A DNA stretch of 64,000 nt from Halichondria panicea. Taxonomy: Eukaryota > Porifera > Demospongiae > Suberitida > Halichondriidae. Positions 1-11,393 of the stretch are shown here, piece after piece. Within the stretch, counting starts at the first letter, position 1. Each line of letters opens with the position of its first letter. The position numbers were made by a program, and so were the translations under genes. The DNA lies in NCBI RefSeq assembly GCF_963675165.1, contig NC_087377.1:11394632-11458631 (forward strand), in the 5' to 3' direction. Below the pieces are notes generated by a model. The model saw only the letters and a list, made by a program, of their open reading frames with translations. It ran no database searches and was not told where the DNA came from.

Positions 1-763
1 ATATTACTAGAATCAACTTTACCCAAAACTTGTTGCATTTTATGCAGCAACATTACTATTAGACAACAACCAAGCTACACACAACCTCTCCATTAATTGA
101 TACACCCACCGCATTAGGTACGACCGAGTATACCGTATTATAATTATTATAGCTGGTATAATTAGCAAAGGCAAAACATTCATGGTTGCATGAGCAATAT
201 TTAGTCACTTTGTGGATAATATTTTTGTGAGGTTGCTGCTTGCACTGCAGGTAAAGGTAGGCAAGGTCGCTTCATTCATGGGTAAAAATTAAGAATTATA
301 TTCGTGCTGAGTTCCAACCACGAAAACCAAGAATATTTTGTTTCCCGGAAATGACCAGCAAAAATATACGGTACCTCTCTGAGGTGAACATTAGGTTTAT
401 TGGTTTCAAGCGCCAATGCATTGATTATAATAGCCTATAAGGATGAAAAAATGTATACTGTATAGAAGTGGTGCATGCATAGTTTTCATGCAAATGTCAC
501 CAAAAAATGATCATCTGAATCTATAGTCACACATTTTGCAATTGTGTAAAAACTATAGTCATCACTTTTACAGTACTTTTTTGCCAAATTGTGACGTGCC
601 TGCGTGCTAAGAACATAATAACAGGTATTTAGTTTTGATGTGATAGCAGAAATCGTTTAATGTATGAATGTATAGTGTGCCCTAGGGTTACATGGTGGCC
701 GCTAAATTCATATTGACACAAGGATTGTGAAGCAGGTGCAACGCTGCATGAAAAACACAACTA
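1..763. other. Non-coding flank, no gene seen
   Basis: AT-rich sequence with no exon-like stretch on either strand. If the tail exon at 1014-1282 belongs to a gene, its upstream exons are not here, so they lie outside the window or are lost. Confidence 0.5.
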
Positions 764-943
764 CAGTGGAGCCCATCAGGCTATAACGGACACCTTTGGG
801 GAACAATGTTTTGGCCTTATACAGAGGTGGCCTTTGTTGAGGGGTTGTTTTATACACAAATTGTTCATTTGGGACCTGGGTGCCTGGCCGTTATATAGCA
901 GCTGGCCTTTATTTGGAGGTGGTTGTTAACAAAGGTTCCACTG
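764..943. mobile_element. Pogo/Tigger-like MITE, copy 1
   Basis: A 180-bp element with imperfect terminal inverted repeats (CAGTGGA... and ...TTCCACTG), flanked by TA on both sides. TA target duplication and these ends fit non-autonomous Tc1/mariner-pogo elements. A close copy lies at 28947-29121. It has no coding capacity. Confidence 0.7.
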
Positions 944-1013
944 TATTCATTATGCATTAATTCTCAAATGAAAAACATGTACAATTAATGTATATGCATG
1001 CACACACATGCAG

Positions 1014-1282
1014 AATCTGTGCGGTCCCTCTCTACTGGTGAAGCAATGGCAGTCAGTGTGGCAGCTACATTCACTATTTCCATAGCGATTGGACTCTTGT
1101 TGTGGATGTCTGTAATGTACTGCATTATGTATTACAGGAATAGGGGATGCTACGCAGTAAGACAGCGTCAGGAGGAAAGCATTCAACCCACTGTGCCAAG
1201 TGGTCTTGTTTATGAAGAAGTTACTCCTATCCAAGAACGAATTGAGCTGAAACTGAATGAAGCATACGGACCATTATCATAG
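1014..1282 (+). CDS. Terminal exon of a receptor: TM helix and two-tyrosine tail
   Basis: A phase-1 exon follows a good acceptor (CACACATGCAG) and runs to TAG at 1280-1282. At 269 bp it is exactly as long as the terminal exon of the receptor at 41251-43454, which supports orthodox exon boundaries. It encodes a short juxtamembrane stretch, a hydrophobic helix (AATFTISIAIGLLL followed by WMSVMYCIMYY), a basic stop-transfer (YRNRG) and a tail with VYEEV and, 14 residues later, YGPL. LVYEEV fits the ITIM pattern. The two-tyrosine spacing is longer than a canonical ITAM. No CCP, Ig or FN3 exon lies upstream within the window, so this is either the 3' end of a gene starting beyond the left edge or an orphan duplicate. 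Confidence 0.7.
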
Positions 1283-3806
1283 CTTATTAAACTAAACTGT
1301 CTGAAGGCCTCAATTCTTTTATTGCAGTATGTTGTGGTGTGCAGTTGTAGTTGTAAGTGAAAAGATTCTTACCTGTGCATATTGAGTATCACTTGATATT
1401 GCAAGATAGTATACATATACAGAATTTAGATGATGTTTTGAGTTGTATAGAATGAAGAGCAATAACCTGTATGTATGTTTCTTTCTGTGCAGTCAGTATA
1501 ATTATAATGTTAAATAGCTCTCAAAACAGGGAGCTTTTGACCTCAATATAGAAGAATCTACAAGGATATATTATATAAGTTGCTGCATGTGTAAAGTGAA
1601 TAATTATTATTTTGTGACTATAAATTAGCATCATGCAATAGTCGCATAATTAGCTAATACACTATATTATATATATAGCTGTATTATAATACAGCTCTAG
1701 TATATAATTATAGTTGAAAGAAACGATGTTGAAGAATGAAACTCCCCACCCACACATGCACAGCAGTCCTTGCAGCAGTATATCTACCACTTATTCATCT
1801 ATATACCAGTCGCTGCTGCAACTGTTCCACATCAACCGTCAACAGAGCTTTCGGCTGGAGGAGCCCATGCATCATGTTCATCAGTAAAGTAATTACGAGT
1901 TTGTAGACTGTATAATAATAACAAGGCATTATCAACTCTCTTAGTTTTTACAAGCCCTGCCCTTTTAAAAAATAACCAGCCCTTGTTGCCTTTGACCTCT
2001 GAGATCATAGGAATAGCAGTGCCAGTATATAGCATGTTGCACTGGGGCAAAGTGACCTTTTTGAGACCAGAGCCCACCCTCCACCCAAATTAGTGGAACA
2101 TGAATGAGACAATTGTGGTTCCTGTGGTAAATGCATGCATGGTTTCAATGCACTAAAAATATTATTGTAAATCCAGCCACTAAAACATAGCAAAAACTAC
2201 CTTTTACCTATTTTTTCACATTTATGCAGCAAGTGGTTTCTATATTAGATTGTGGTCAAGGGCCTAAAAAGGCCCGAGATCATTACCTAATACAAGGGCC
2301 AATATAAACTGCTGGTGGCACGAATTGCCATAATAACTATTACATTGTCACTGATCATTTCCAATCCCTGTACTGTAGGACTACCTAGCAATATTAATAG
2401 CCTAACTTTACAGCACAACACAATCAATAACACAATCAACATTCAAACTATCACAACAATCACAAAACTCAACCAAAACACACCACGAGGCTCTCTTCTA
2501 TCACCTGACACACAGCCATTAAAAATCACCTGACACACAGCTCTATATACATAACACAAAATAAGCATACACATCCTACGCAATAATGTCCATGCAGTCT
2601 CTTATACACCCATTACAAGCCTTTACAAGTATACTTTGCAACTATAATACTTTACATATTTTGTAACCTTGTGAAAGAAGTTAGCAGTAGTTTTCAGGGG
2701 GAACTATTCGGCGTGCTTGTCGTTGTTAATTATCAATGTGCATGTGCTGATACCTGCAGCGTTCACATAGCTCCAACACAGCGTGTACAATGACTTTTAA
2801 ACTATATCAGTAGCCATGCCGACTATATGGTCGGCTAAAGCTGGGAAAGGATTAAATCCTGCGCACGATTATTTTAACACAACAAATGAAACGACCTTGA
2901 CCACTTTGACCTGCCGGTACAAGCAGCAACCAGATCACAAACTGACTAAATATTGCTCAACTACAAATATCCCCCCCTCCCCGCTAAGCCTAACTTTAGC
3001 CAAGTATAGTGATTGCTTTTGGATCGAATGTTCCATTATCGAAGAAAGCATAATTATACCCTCATATTATAACCTTGGTCCCAGGCCAATTTTTCTTTTT
3101 GATTTTTCTTTAAATTGAAAAATTTGCCTCAGTATTAAGTATAACTAGGGAAGCACAATTAACATAATAGGGATTGATCGAGGTAGATACAGTGCAACAA
3201 CCAAATAAAGTAGAGTATGAAGGTATTGAAAATTAAACTATTGGTGCATGCATATATAATTATACATAATACAGTATGTATATATAATATGGGGGGGGGG
3301 GGACAGAGCCTCCTGTTTTTCAGACTGTAACAGATTATTTGATTTATACAAGCAGATTATGTAATAGTTATTACATGGCTATGACTGTCACAATCTGTTT
3401 ATTATGCCTCGGTGCGCATGCGCAAGCGAGGTATACGGTAGTGTGTTTGTCTGTGTCTGTCTGTATCACCTATACCACTTTTTCTAGATCCGCCACTGGT
3501 TACACATATATACTGTGCAGGGTTGCAATTATTATCAAAGTGTCATTATAATTTTATTGCTTACGTATATATAGCAGATATATATTTCTAGGGTATAAAT
3601 GTTTGCAGAAGACCATAATAATTATATAGCTATAAGGAATTTTGCAGATTCAATAGTTTTTTGACACGCAAGCATGCATGCGATATTAGTATCTGCGAAA
3701 ACCGCTAATGTTTATCGCCGAAATATACTCGCTATAATTATAATACGGTGTGCGGTACTCAAATTTTTTATTTTGAGCTCTCAGCATATCATCTTACAGA
3801 TACATA
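1283..3806. other. Intergenic AT-rich DNA with repeat ends
   Basis: I see no recognisable gene. Around 2250-2300 is a motif (GTGGTCAAGGGCCT..AGGCCCGAGAT) that recurs near 6125-6155 and, inverted, near 51237-51275. A G-tract lies at 3291-3302. At 3408-3440 is a GCGCATGCGC-centred repeat end also found at 20062-20095. Open frames at 2315-2533 and 2816-3118 match nothing I recognise. Confidence 0.4.
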
Positions 3807-4617
3807 TCAAATCGATTGCATTAATTGTGAGCTTTCAGTGATTGTGAGTGGTGTCACAGTCACTGTCTGAGTCTCACAGTAAGGGAGGCTCTCTCCAGCT
3901 AATGATAGAGATGTGTTGGTGGTATTGTACACTGTTCCATCCAGGTTGATAGTGTATCCAGTAACACATCTCTGGTATGGTGCATCCAGTGGGTCCCACT
4001 CCAGAACAGGGCATAAACTATTAGTTCTCAGATTTGCCACCCAGGCAGTTACAGGCAGTGCATTTATATCTGTATAGCAGTTCACACAAATAGGTAGGCT
4101 GCAGCTAGAAATTGTTACTCACCTATCACATTCAGTGTGGTGTTGCCAACTAGTGGCGACGAAAAAAGACCACCAGCAAAGCATTCAATCAGAGTACCGT
4201 TCAGTACCTCAGTGACAGATATTTGAATAGTTGAGCTCACTGTAGGGCCAGTGTTGTTGCTGACCATGCATGGTGATGGTGAATTGACCACACGTGTATT
4301 CTGCAAAACCAGTAGTGTGGCTCACTAAACCATTGCAAGACATGGCTCCACTAATTTCCCATCGACTTTGTTCGGCATTAACATTGTCATGGCTACAGGT
4401 TAGAGAGACCAACTCTCCAGGACAAACTGTTAGCATTTCTCTTTCATCAGTAATGTTTGACAGAATGCTGAGTTTCCATACACAGTATCTAGACAATAGT
4501 AAACAAAGCAACTCATTGTTCAGTATAATTATGCACCCTATATACTCATTGTCTATATCAACTTACCCAGTTGATTTGTGGCTAGCAGTATCCATGAAGC
4601 TAGGACCAACGGGATAA
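3807..4617 (-). pseudogene. Ig-FN3 receptor copy, frameshifted
   Basis: Read from high to low coordinates, there is a hydrophobic signal-peptide-like exon (4566-4618, IIPLVLASWILL), an Ig-like exon (about 4500 to 4123) and an FN3 exon (4069 down to a stop at 3807). The Ig exon has the typical C-P-G-E start, a first cysteine (SLTCSHD), a tryptophan and a second cysteine (TLIECFAGG), but the two halves lie in different frames. The break falls at a duplicated CATG (4264-4271), and removing one unit would join them. The FN3 exon carries VLEWDPLDAPYQRCVTGY. No TM exon follows. The phase of the presumed signal exon does not match the Ig exon either. Best read as a decayed relative of the other receptors; a single assembly error in the Ig exon cannot be excluded. 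Confidence 0.6.
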
Positions 4618-4618
4618 T

Positions 4619-5724
4619 CTACAGAATTAGAAGAGAAGCATTCTTTTTTGTTACAACATATACAGGTATTCATAGATCTTGGATCTTACCTTGCAACTTG
4701 ACACACTCATGATCTATATAGATCTCACTACAATTATCTCTGTTGTCTTTAAACACTGCCTGCATAATTGGACTAGATCTATCTTTGACAATCCGTACCC
4801 ATTCAACATATTCAGCACATTGAGAGCTTGACTGAGTGACCATTGATCAAAGCATATATAAAAGTGAGAATCTATAATTATGGTGAGACCAATCACAAAT
4901 GTCATGTAAACTTGCAGTTACTGCTCTTATAATCCATGTTAATTTCACTCCTGCAAACAGCTGAGTATATAAGTGTGCGTCTAGACTACATGCTAATTAT
5001 CTGCATAAAACTGCGTAACAATGATGCAATCTGAGCACACTAGCATGATTTTGAATTCATGCCTGCATGTATATGCCCTAGATGCTCTCCTGATGGAATG
5101 GATGGAGAGGCTATAATTATGCTAACATTGTGTCCTATTGGTTTCGCTATACAACCTGCAGCCATGACAATAGATTGATAGTGAACAACATTGATGGACA
5201 ATAATTATTAGTGGAAGTGTATTTTACAATCGTTTAGTGAGCCACACTCATTTCTGGGTTTCACAGAAGACACATGCATGCAAAATATTATTTGAATGGA
5301 CGTCTGTCAAGTTGTATATGCCCTGTCCATTATAGAACGCTCATTTGCGATAAAAGACGTGTGCATCCATAAATTATTGACGATTGCATGTGAATGGATT
5401 ACACGTGAACAATCTTCAACAATCTGATAATCAATTGATTTTATTATCAGAAAAATTGATTTGATCGATAATAAATTTTTTTATGATTTATAAATTGTTG
5501 TGGACCAGCTTTGATGCGATTGATGTAATAGCTAAGCCTCAATTACAGGCCATCCTCACAATTATAAGCGGCCTGGAATCGAGGGTCTTGATTAGCTATC
5601 TCATATGATAGGTTGATCAGTCATATGACTATAACGCAGAAGCGAGACACATCAAAAATTAAAGAGAAAGGCCCATTGTCACACCAAATTGTGGTGTTTT
5701 TCAGTGAAAGAATAATTATAGATC
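4619..5724. other. Intergenic, no gene recognised
   Basis: AT-rich sequence. A short initiator-like exon (ATG followed by six codons and GTAAGA) near 4690-4713 on the minus strand could belong to the Ig-FN3 copy, but this is weak. The 5555-5600 stretch contains an end of the TAGCCTCGA-type short elements. Confidence 0.3.
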
Positions 5725-5733
5725 TACATGTAT

Positions 5734-5834
5734 ATAATTGCCTCGATTCCAGGCCGAGTTTTCGCTTTTATAACGGTTAGGTGAATGTTAACAACTAGTT
5801 ATAAAAACGAAAACTCGGCCTGGGATCGAGGCTA
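5734..5834. mobile_element. Short foldback element with TAGCCTCGA-type ends
   Basis: An approximately 95-bp near-perfect palindrome (GCCTCGATTCCAGGCCGAG inverted at the other side) built around an 18-bp loop. TACATGTAT occurs directly right of it (5835-5843) and again just left of it (5725-5733), consistent with a 9-bp target duplication, with a few extra bases at the left junction. Confidence 0.6.
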
Positions 5835-5835
5835 T

Positions 5836-6275
5836 ACATGTATAGCTTCTGTGGTAATAATTATGTCTATACGATCTCATTAAAATTAAGTCAGGTCCTT
5901 CAATTATTTTTTTATATATAGTTATTAGCCTAGCTAAGTTGTCATCGTTTAATCGGCTCCTTAATCTCGTCTTAATCAATTGACTGAATGAGCGTTTTAA
6001 GTTCCTTCACCATCTATAATATATACTGAAGCTGCAAATAATGGTCCATGCAGGTATGTATGTATTAGTTATTGCATGCATGCATGGCTATGAGTGCCAC
6101 AAACTGTTTATTGGCCCGTTAGTATGGTCAAGGGCCTTTAGCCCGAGATTATTATCTATAGCGTTATTTTAGAGACAAATCGGCCTGGGAACGAGGCTAC
6201 GTATGCTAAACCATGCATTGTCATTTTTCTAGGCAACATTGTAGGGTATATAATTAACAGAACTGCCAATTAAAA
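5836..6275. other. Intergenic, no gene seen
   Basis: AT-rich DNA with a second GGTCAAGGGCCT..GCCCGAGAT repeat motif near 6125 and one solitary CCTGGGAACGAGGCTA element end near 6182-6201. Confidence 0.3.
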
Positions 6276-6817
6276 GTGAAAACTATCTTGTCAATTGTAG
6301 GGTATTTTGCTCTGACCTGCCTCAAATCGAAATTGAAAATGGTGTCTTGGAATATAATACGGAGGAAGATGCGTTTAATGCTACCAAGACCGAACGGAAC
6401 TGTTTCAACATACACATGCATATATATCCCAGTAGATACAGACTGGATGGAAATATATACCACAAGGATTTGTGACACTGGAAATTGGACGGGCACAGAA
6501 CCAGCATAATATGCATACATTTTATGCTATGTATACATGTATGATTGTATACGTATACATGTACATGTATAGTTATTATTGCGATCCTTCTGTATACTGG
6601 TGAAGCAATGGCAGTCAGTGTGGCAGCTACATTCACTATTTACATAGCGATTGGACTCTTGCTGGGGATATCTCTAATGTACTGCATTATGTGTTACAGG
6701 AATAGGGGACGCTATACAGTAAGACAGCGACAGGAAGAAAGCATTCAACCCACTGTTGTGCCAAGTGGTCCTGTTTATGAAGAAGTTACTCTACTCCAGT
6801 ACACGAGAATGAGATAA
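6276..6817 (+). pseudogene. Decayed CCP exon plus truncated receptor tail exon
   Basis: At 6300-6510 is a recognisable CCP (sushi) remnant in more than one frame: ALTC then, one base out of register, PQIEIENGVLEYN, and later ICDTGNWTGTEPA. At 6573-6817 (acceptor TGTATAG) is a terminal exon very similar to 1014-1282, with the same TM helix, RNRGRYTVRQRQEES and VYEEV. After VYEEV the sequence is deleted and shifted, giving a premature TAA at 6815-6817. The second tyrosine motif (YGPL) is therefore lost and the exon is 245 rather than 269 bp. Together with the 1014-1282 exon it suggests tandem duplication of receptor 3' ends followed by decay. Confidence 0.7.
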
Positions 6818-7574
6818 TAATACCTGTAATTCAATGTACGTGTAGTTACCATGCAGTGGGAAATTGTACAATTAATCATCGAGCAATTCCCTAGTATAGC
6901 TACATGCATGCAGGCAGGCTATACTAATAGCAATGTGAAAATTGGGGCCTGGAGATGCTTATACTATATTCTTGTTTCGTTCGCACTTGCAATCACATAA
7001 GCATATATAAGCATACTCCACTAGTATACATGCAGTGGTGCACGCATTTAACAATATAAGCATAATTATTGCACATCATGCAATGCAAAAAAATATGAAC
7101 ACCCTCAAAGCCCATCGCCCAGTCACAATGCATTTTTGTCATTACAGCATTCATTTCCTATACAATCTGGACAAGGGTGACCACATCTCAGCATCACACA
7201 CAATTACATTGCTAAACTAGTGATCCTTACCAAAAGCATAAAACCACACTTGCCCAAAGGCATTTGAGTAAATTCATAGCAATTAGTTGGAAGGCGGAAA
7301 GATTGACTTTTTCTCTTATGAATGTCATTATACTAATTTACTCCCCCTTTTACGGATCAATGAATACGTTTAAAGTGTTTACAGCTGCAACCATTAGTTG
7401 AAATGTTATTATAGCAACCGTTATCATTGAAAGATAAACTTACTTAGTACCACAAACAGGCGATCTATTCTCCTGAACTAACATACAGAGAAATGAAAAC
7501 AAAAATGCGCGGTTGTGTATACAATAGCTTCGATGTACCAGTGAACACTTACATGTACATATATACATGTACGT
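6818..7574. other. Intergenic, no gene seen
   Basis: AT-rich sequence between the decayed receptor copy and the 32-bp minisatellite. I see nothing exon-like. Confidence 0.3.
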
Positions 7575-7928
7575 ACAGCAATACCATCAATGTATTAGCA
7601 GTGCACACAGCAATACCATCAATGTATTAGCAGTGCACACAGCAATACCATCAATGTATTAGCAGTGCACACAGCAATACCATCAATGTATTAGCAGTGC
7701 ACACAGCAATACCATCAATGTATTAGCAGTGCACACAGCAATACCATCAATGTATTAGTAGTGCACACAGCAATACCATCAATGTATTAGTAGTGCACAC
7801 AGCAATACCATCAATGTATTAGCAGTGCACACAGCAATACCATCAATGTATTAGGAGTGCACACAGCAATACCATCAATGTATTAGCAGTGCACACAGCA
7901 ATACCATCAATGTATTAGTAGTGCACAC
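7575..7928. repeat. 32-bp minisatellite, 11 copies
   Basis: Head-to-tail units of exactly 32 bp with the core ATACCATCAATGTATTAG; 11 cores can be counted. Units differ only at one or two positions (GCAGTG / GTAGTG / GGAGTG), which indicates recent homogenisation. There are no unique spacers, so this is not a CRISPR. Confidence 0.95.
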
Positions 7929-9740
7929 ATATGCATGTACAGCAATACCTTTGTACTAATTGCATACATGTATACAGCTGTTGCTGTCATCACATGTTTA
8001 AGTCAACAGAGTTGGACTTCATAACCTTACATAGTCAAAACTGAAGGCAGGAAAACTTATCATGCGTTTTGTGTACCTATACAGAGATCGACACATACCA
8101 AACAGTAGCTACAGCTATGTATTGGGTATTGGCTATGCAGCTGTCAGTTGCCAGTTGCTGACTAAGTGTGTTGATGCAGCTGCACTAGATTGCAACACAG
8201 TTGCCAGGCACTACAATACCACAATTAACCAGAAGCTTTCAGCCTATAGAAGTAGTGATAATGAGATTTCATTCTGTTTGGCAATTCTCAGCGGGCAGCA
8301 GCAGTATATGCTAGTTGTACTGTGGTTTGCAGTTCACATTGAAGCTTAATTTTGGGGAGATTAGAGAGCTACTTGAGATAAGTGTACCAGTGTATACACA
8401 AGCACACCACAGCACACTCTAATCTACATGTAAGGTCTTATGCAAACAGTTTGTACCTCAAGCATTTTACTATCTGCCCAAAATAAAGTGAGCATCAACA
8501 CCAGGTCAGCCATGGCCATCTAGAATATTGGACAGCCATGTCAGGCCCTAAAAGTCTCTGTTTCAGGATTTTTAACTAAACCACATCTATAATACAGACA
8601 CTGTGATAATTATTGGTGTAATGCAATAGCAGGTGTTACTATAGGTGTCAAATGAAAAATATGCAGGTGCTAAATACAAAGTATGATTGTGTTTATAGCC
8701 CATGGCTATATTGAATAAACAATCATTGGTCTGCCTAAGGGTGTAGAGTTTTCACTGCACAAATCTACAACTAGATAGGTAGTGGGTCAACAGTTGGATG
8801 CTGACCTAAGTCACCTACATGTAACACATAATAATGGGAACAATACTAAAGACAGCTGGCATCTTGCAAAGTGTATTGACAGTCATGTGTCTGGAAGCTT
8901 TGTCATGAATGTGTACATAATAAAGCGGTAAAGTACAATCACAGACTATAAATAGTATTTCTATTCTTATCTTACGATTTTGGGTGTTTGTAATTCATTG
9001 ACGCATTACAGCAGCACTACAAGTACAACCATTATACATCAACAACATTCCATTCAACTTCCATTCCACATTCACAACTTTCCAGCCCAGGTTCAAAAGC
9101 TTAGTTCAGATACACAAAGGATATTCATGATCTGATGATGTCAAACTTTGCTATGGAAACACCAATCAGCTTGTAGTAACTGCTCCAAGGATTCTTGGGT
9201 GAATTCCAGACACACCCAAAAATAAGAGGAAATGACATAGGCAGAGGGGAAATGACAAGCCAATCTCAATGTGTGTTTTCTACTGGGACTGGCCAAGCAC
9301 ACATAACCATAGAAACAAGGGGATAGATATGCCAATGATAAGTCACATCATGTGGTACATAAGTGGTGTATTACTAGTATGTCCAGAAGCTATACAAACA
9401 CACTAACCACCTACACAATGTGCTTGGGCCTGAGGGTCAGTGAGGGAACAATCAACATAATAATAATTATGTGCTAACCACATCCTACGTACTGACAAAT
9501 TAAGCCTTACCAGGGTGTCATAAGGGATTTTGAAGTAGAGGGGGAAATAAGGCATGCTTTTGAAAAAATAATAACTTGCTAAAAAAAGTCAATTGTTATT
9601 TCGATTACCTACAGGTGTTAGCATATGTAACACTGCCAGCTATGGACATCAGTCATATAACTTGTACCTGAATGTAAAATTTTAGGAGGGGGGAAATTGG
9701 AGACAGAGGGGGGATATCCCCCCTGTATGACCCTGCTTAC
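7929..9740. other. Intergenic, no gene recognised
   Basis: Non-repetitive AT-rich sequence. The open frame at 8062-8349 has no detectable domain, signal peptide or splice context, so I do not call it a gene. Confidence 0.3.
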
Positions 9741-9885
9741 AGGATCTTTGCAACGTCAACAGAAGGCGTTGAGGATTGAGCGTTGAGCGTTCCTTATAAT
9801 GGAAGACTAGTGGTGCAAAGTGTTCCATACATAAAGGAACGCTCATGCAACCCTCAACGCTTATTGTTGATGTTGCAAAGATTCT
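9741..9885. mobile_element. Foldback hairpin (MITE-like)
   Basis: About 50-bp imperfect inverted arms (9741-9795 and 9834-9885) containing TTTGCAACGTCAACA and its complement, and GAGCGTTCCTT against AAGGAACGCTC, around a 38-bp loop. No coding capacity. Confidence 0.65.
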
Positions 9886-9994
9886 GCAAAACCCTGTAGG
9901 GGCATACACATGTAGATACATTTAGGATCAGGATAATATGGTATAGGCCTAATGATGTGATCAAGGTGCTCTACATAATAGCATAATGTTATAA

Positions 9995-10935
9995 CCACAT
10001 CCTTATGTAAGGGTACACAGAGCATTGGGGCTGTAACTAGGTGTCCAAACAGTGGGAGACAGACACGAGAGAGCTAGTGATTGTACAATAGAGAGCTGTA
10101 ATTATGTAAGGGTACACAGAGCGTTGAGGCTATAACTATCCTAATGTAAGGTGTCCAAACAGTGGGAGACAGACATGAGAGAGCTAGTGATTGTACAATA
10201 GAGAGCTGTACTTATGTAAGGGTACATAGAGCATTGAGGCTGTAACTAGGTGTCCAAACAGTGGGAGACAGACACGAGAGAGCTAGTGATTGTACAATAG
10301 AGAGCTGTACTTATGTAAGGGTACACAGAGCATTGAGGCTGTAACTAAGGTGTCCAAACAGTGAGAGACAGACCATGAGAGAGCTAGCTATAGTGATTGT
10401 ACAATAGAGAGCTGTAATTATGTAAGGGTACACAGAGCATTGGGCTGTAACTAGGTGTCCAAACAGTGGGAGACAGACACGAGAGAGCTAGTGATTGTAC
10501 AATAGAGAGCTGTAATTATATAAGGGTACACAGAGCATTGAGGCTGTATAACTAAGGTGTTCAAACAGTGAGAGACAGACATGAAAGAGCTAGTGATTAT
10601 ACAATAGAGAGCTGTAATTATGTAAGGGTACACAGAGCATTGAGGCTGTAACTAGGTGTCCAAACAGTGAGAGACAGACTATGAGAGAGCTAGTGATTGT
10701 ACAATAGAGAGCTGTAATTATGTAAGGGTACACAGAGCATTGAGGCTATAACTATCCTAATGTAAGGTGTCCAAACAGTGAGAGACAGACCATGAGAGAG
10801 CTAAGTGATTGTACAATAGAGAGCTGTACTTATGTAAGGGTACACAGAGCATTGGGGCTGTAACTAGGTGTCCAAACAGTGGGAGACAGACACGAGAGAG
10901 CTATAGTGATTGTACAATAGAGAGCTGTAATTAAA
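9995..10935. repeat. About 100-bp tandem satellite, 9 or so copies
   Basis: Units of roughly 96-112 bp, each containing GGTGTCCAAACAGTG, AGACAGAC, GAGAGAGCTAGTGATTG and TACAATAGAGAGCTGTA, then TATGTAAGGGTACA. Length variants come from small indels (for example AACTATCCTAATGTAAGG inserts). The array ends about 450 bp beyond the 3' end of the Death-domain receptor gene. Confidence 0.9.
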
Positions 10936-11393
10936 GCATGTGAACATCCTACTAAATATAAAGGTGTTAGGGGAAGCACAGACCAACTGTTGGGCCTCTA
11001 TATCCTGTTCAGTGTTTGTGTTTGTGTCTACACAATCAACACTACCAGGTGATACATAGCAATTCCCAATGGCCTATTTCTACAACCTGATAAACTGCAA
11101 TCCGAAAATTCTTGGCAAGAAAACAATGTGATCAACACAATATAAAATAAACAGCAAAAGTTAACAATAAACATATATAGAAGTTTCCCTGATTAAGGTA
11201 CATCAAAATAAACATGTAAATTGACACCTAAACAACCCGTTACATAGAAACAGGGACACACAAAACACCGACTGTGCACGCACAGGAAAATAAAACTAAA
11301 ATCATGTATTGAGTAAATACTCTCAAAAAATTACATAACGTGCAAATTAAACCACTCTTAGACTAATAGATAGTTCCATACCACCGCGGCGTC
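10936..11393. other. 3' flank of the Death-domain receptor
   Basis: Presumed 3' UTR and flank of the minus-strand receptor. I did not find a convincing minus-strand AATAAA here. Confidence 0.3.

Noticed and set aside
1214-1275. Canonical ITAM in the receptor tail
   Set aside because: The two tyrosine motifs are 13-14 residues apart and the first ends in V; ITAM spacing is usually 6-12. I describe it only as a two-tyrosine tail.
2816-3118. Open frame resembling a BED-like or zinc-binding protein
   Set aside because: Cysteine/histidine spacing does not fit a known finger, and the surroundings are non-coding.
7575-7928. CRISPR-like array
   Set aside because: The 32-bp units are directly abutting with no unique spacers, and the window is eukaryotic.
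8062-8349. Open frame as a small gene
   Set aside because: No domain, signal peptide, splice context or codon pattern beyond chance; left as intergenic.
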